A stretch of DNA of 64,000 nucleotides from the NCBI GenBank assembly GCA_023412915.1, contig JAEZRE010000023.1, positions 71,233-135,232 on the forward strand. Direction: 5' to 3'. Below the pieces are notes generated by a model that was not told where the DNA came from, made no database searches, and saw only the letters and a list, made by a program, of their open reading frames with translations. The translations under genes and the position numbers were made by a program. Below, piece by piece: positions 62,792 through 64,000 of the stretch. Numbering within the stretch: position 1 is the stretch's first letter; the number at the start of each line of letters is the position of its first letter. This stretch comes from Bacillota bacterium (lineage in GTDB: Bacteria > Bacillota > Clostridia > Acetivibrionales > DTU013).

Positions 62792-63873
62792 ATCTTTAAA
62801 GTCTCCTTATCACTGAATGTTTTGCAGCTCATAAACTCATTTATTTGCCTATCCATACAGCTTCTGACATCTTCGCCTTTCAGCCAGCATTTCGTCCACT
62901 CGACGGTTTTCCCGACCGCTTTATCCAAATTCCAATGAGGTTTCCAGTCAAATACCGTTTTCAGCCTGGAGCAGTCAAGTTTTAAATAAGCCGCTTCATG
63001 GGGACCGCCGTCATATCGGTCGATCCACTTTATACCCTCTCCCCACTTTTTCACAAACAAATCTGCCAGTACGCCTGTTTTACAGCAGTCGCTCTCATCG
63101 GGACCGACGTTATAATAACCGGCATATCCTGCATTTTCATACTGTTTTGCAGCAATCATCAGATAGACAAAAATTGGTTCCAAAACATGCTGATACGGCC
63201 TTGTAGAGTATGGATTTCTGACTATTATGTCTTTTTTTTGAATAGCCGCCCTGATGCAATCGGGTATAATACGGTCATTGGCAAAATCGCCGCCGCCGAT
63301 CACATTCCCGGCTCTTGCAGTAGATACCGCTACGCGATTATCTGAAAAAAAAGAATTCCTATAGCTGTGGGTGACAAGCTCAGAGCAGGATTTGCTGTTT
63401 GAATAGGGATCCCCTCCGTCAAGAGGTTCGTTCTCGCGATACCCCCATTCCCATTCCCTATTTTGATATACTTTGTCTGTGGTGACATTCAAGAAGGACT
63501 TTACAGTGCCGGACAGCCTGACGCATTCAAGAATATTAACTGTGCCCATGACATTGGTTTCATAGGTAAAGCGCGGGTTTCTATAGCTTTCCCGTACGAT
63601 AGGCTGCGCCGCAAGGTGCAGCACTATTTCCGGACCAGCTTCGTCAAAAGCTTTTTTAAGTGAAGTAAAATCCCTTATATCCCCCTCGACTGAAGCAATA
63701 TCCCGTCCAATATCAATAATATCGTACAACGAAGGGTTTGTAGGCGGTTTAAGAGCGTACCCGGTTATGCTTGCGCCTGAATTCAGAAGCATCCTGCAGA
63801 GCCATGAGCCTTTAAAGCCCGTATGTCCGGTTATGAAAATTTTTTTATTTCTGAAGAAATCCAAATCCAGCAT
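62788..63873 (-). CDS. rfbG: CDP-glucose 4,6-dehydratase
   Basis: Makes CDP-4-keto-6-deoxyglucose from CDP-glucose with bound NAD. The 361-aa extended-SDR protein has GHTGFKGSWLCRML (16-29), the LAAQPIVRESYRNPRFTYETN segment and the active-site PYSNSK. Length is typical. The stop overlaps the start of the ThDP gene by four bases (ATGA), so the two are made together. It supplies the substrate for the RfbH step. Confidence 0.95.
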   Translation of the reverse strand: MLDLDFFRNKKIFITGHTGFKGSWLCRMLLNSGASITGYALKPPTNPSLYDIIDIGRDIASVEGDIRDFTSLKKAFDEAGPEIVLHLAAQPIVRESYRNPRFTYETNVMGTVNILECVRLSGTVKSFLNVTTDKVYQNREWEWGYRENEPLDGGDPYSNSKSCSELVTHSYRNSFFSDNRVAVSTARAGNVIGGGDFANDRIIPDCIRAAIQKKDIIVRNPYSTRPYQHVLEPIFVYLMIAAKQYENAGYAGYYNVGPDESDCCKTGVLADLFVKKWGEGIKWIDRYDGGPHEAAYLKLDCSRLKTVFDWKPHWNLDKAVGKTVEWTKCWLKGEDVRSCMDRQINEFMSCKTFSDKETLKI

Positions 63874-63890
63874 TAGTTTTTACCCTCAAG

Positions 63891-64000
63891 TTAAATATTA
63901 AATAAATTCCTGAAGAATTTTGCTGCTTCATAAACATTATCGACACCAAATTGAGACATATCGAGTACGAGGCTATTGGCGTCGCCAATAAATCCCTTTT
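63891..64000 (-). CDS. C-terminal end of an unidentified protein, truncated by the window edge
   Basis: The minus frame is open to the right edge and ends in TAA at 63891-63893. The last 36 residues are GFIGDANSLVLDMSQFGVDN followed by VYEAAKFFRNLFNI. I cannot assign a family. It is upstream of rfbG by about 17 bp and so belongs to the same operon, probably another sugar-synthesis gene. Confidence 0.6.
   Translation of the reverse strand, partial: KGFIGDANSLVLDMSQFGVDNVYEAAKFFRNLFNI

Noticed and set aside
53915..64000. Genomic island borders or integrase
   Set aside because: The sugar region is more AT-rich and probably acquired, but no attachment site, integrase or tRNA gene is visible.

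Overview
The window reads as chromosomal DNA of a spore-forming, flagellated, Gram-positive anaerobe of the class Clostridia. The evidence is the Bacillus/Clostridium gene order tmk-darA-yaaR-holB-ricT-(trmN6-like)-rsmI, a CotF-type spore coat gene, a 2[4Fe-4S] ferredoxin, lipoprotein signal peptides, a LexA-type repressor and strong AGGAGG ribosome sites. I cannot name the species. No prophage, IS transposase, CRISPR array, rRNA or tRNA was seen.

Layout. 1-13 kb: housekeeping genes on the minus strand (rsmI, tRNA methyltransferase, ferredoxin, ricT, holB, yaaR, darA, tmk, an Orn/Lys/Arg decarboxylase-family enzyme, coaX, a Q/N-rich protein, an amidohydrolase, birA, an unknown protein, an iron alcohol dehydrogenase, a spore coat protein). 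Three related intergenic repeats lie between 5.2 and 10.4 kb. 13-19.7 kb: a double zinc-ribbon protein, then a complete cyanophycin cycle (isoaspartyl dipeptidase, small membrane protein, cyanophycinase, cyanophycin synthetase) divergent from a LexA-like gene whose protease half looks dead. 19.8-29.7 kb: a YesM/YesN-type two-component system, a ribose-type ABC importer, a short-chain dehydrogenase and a two-subunit dihydroxyacetone-type kinase, probably for uptake and breakdown of a polyol or ketose. 29.9-35.5 kb: an oligopeptide ABC importer (oppB-C-D-F-A). 35.5-36.1 kb: no protein gene, but a promoter followed by a compact hairpin and T-run that looks like a small RNA of about 76 nt. 36.1-39 kb: leuC-leuD-leuB, whose leader holds two copies of a 49-bp structured element also found in tandem before holB.

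39.2-47.7 kb: an AraC regulator, a decayed Gly/Tyr-rich ORF, a PC4/YdbC protein and a Tad/Flp-like pilus or secretion operon. That operon starts with a Ser/Thr kinase fused to a degenerate CpaE/TadZ-like domain and continues with CpaF, TadB, TadC, a Flp-like pilin, two small pseudopilin-like proteins and a CpaB-like SAF protein. 48-50 kb: a radical SAM protein and an alpha/beta hydrolase. 50.1-53.8 kb: flagellar flaG-fliD-fliS-flgN with a sigma-D-type promoter. 53.9-64 kb: a sugar island next to the flagellar genes, with two hexapeptide acyltransferases and a tightly overlapping operon (rfbG, a YerE-like ThDP enzyme, neuB, neuC, an SDR reductase, rfbH, rfbF). Together these could make a CDP-linked 3,6-dideoxy sugar with a two-carbon branch (yersiniose type) and a nonulosonic acid. 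Flagellin glycosylation is the likeliest use, inferred from position.
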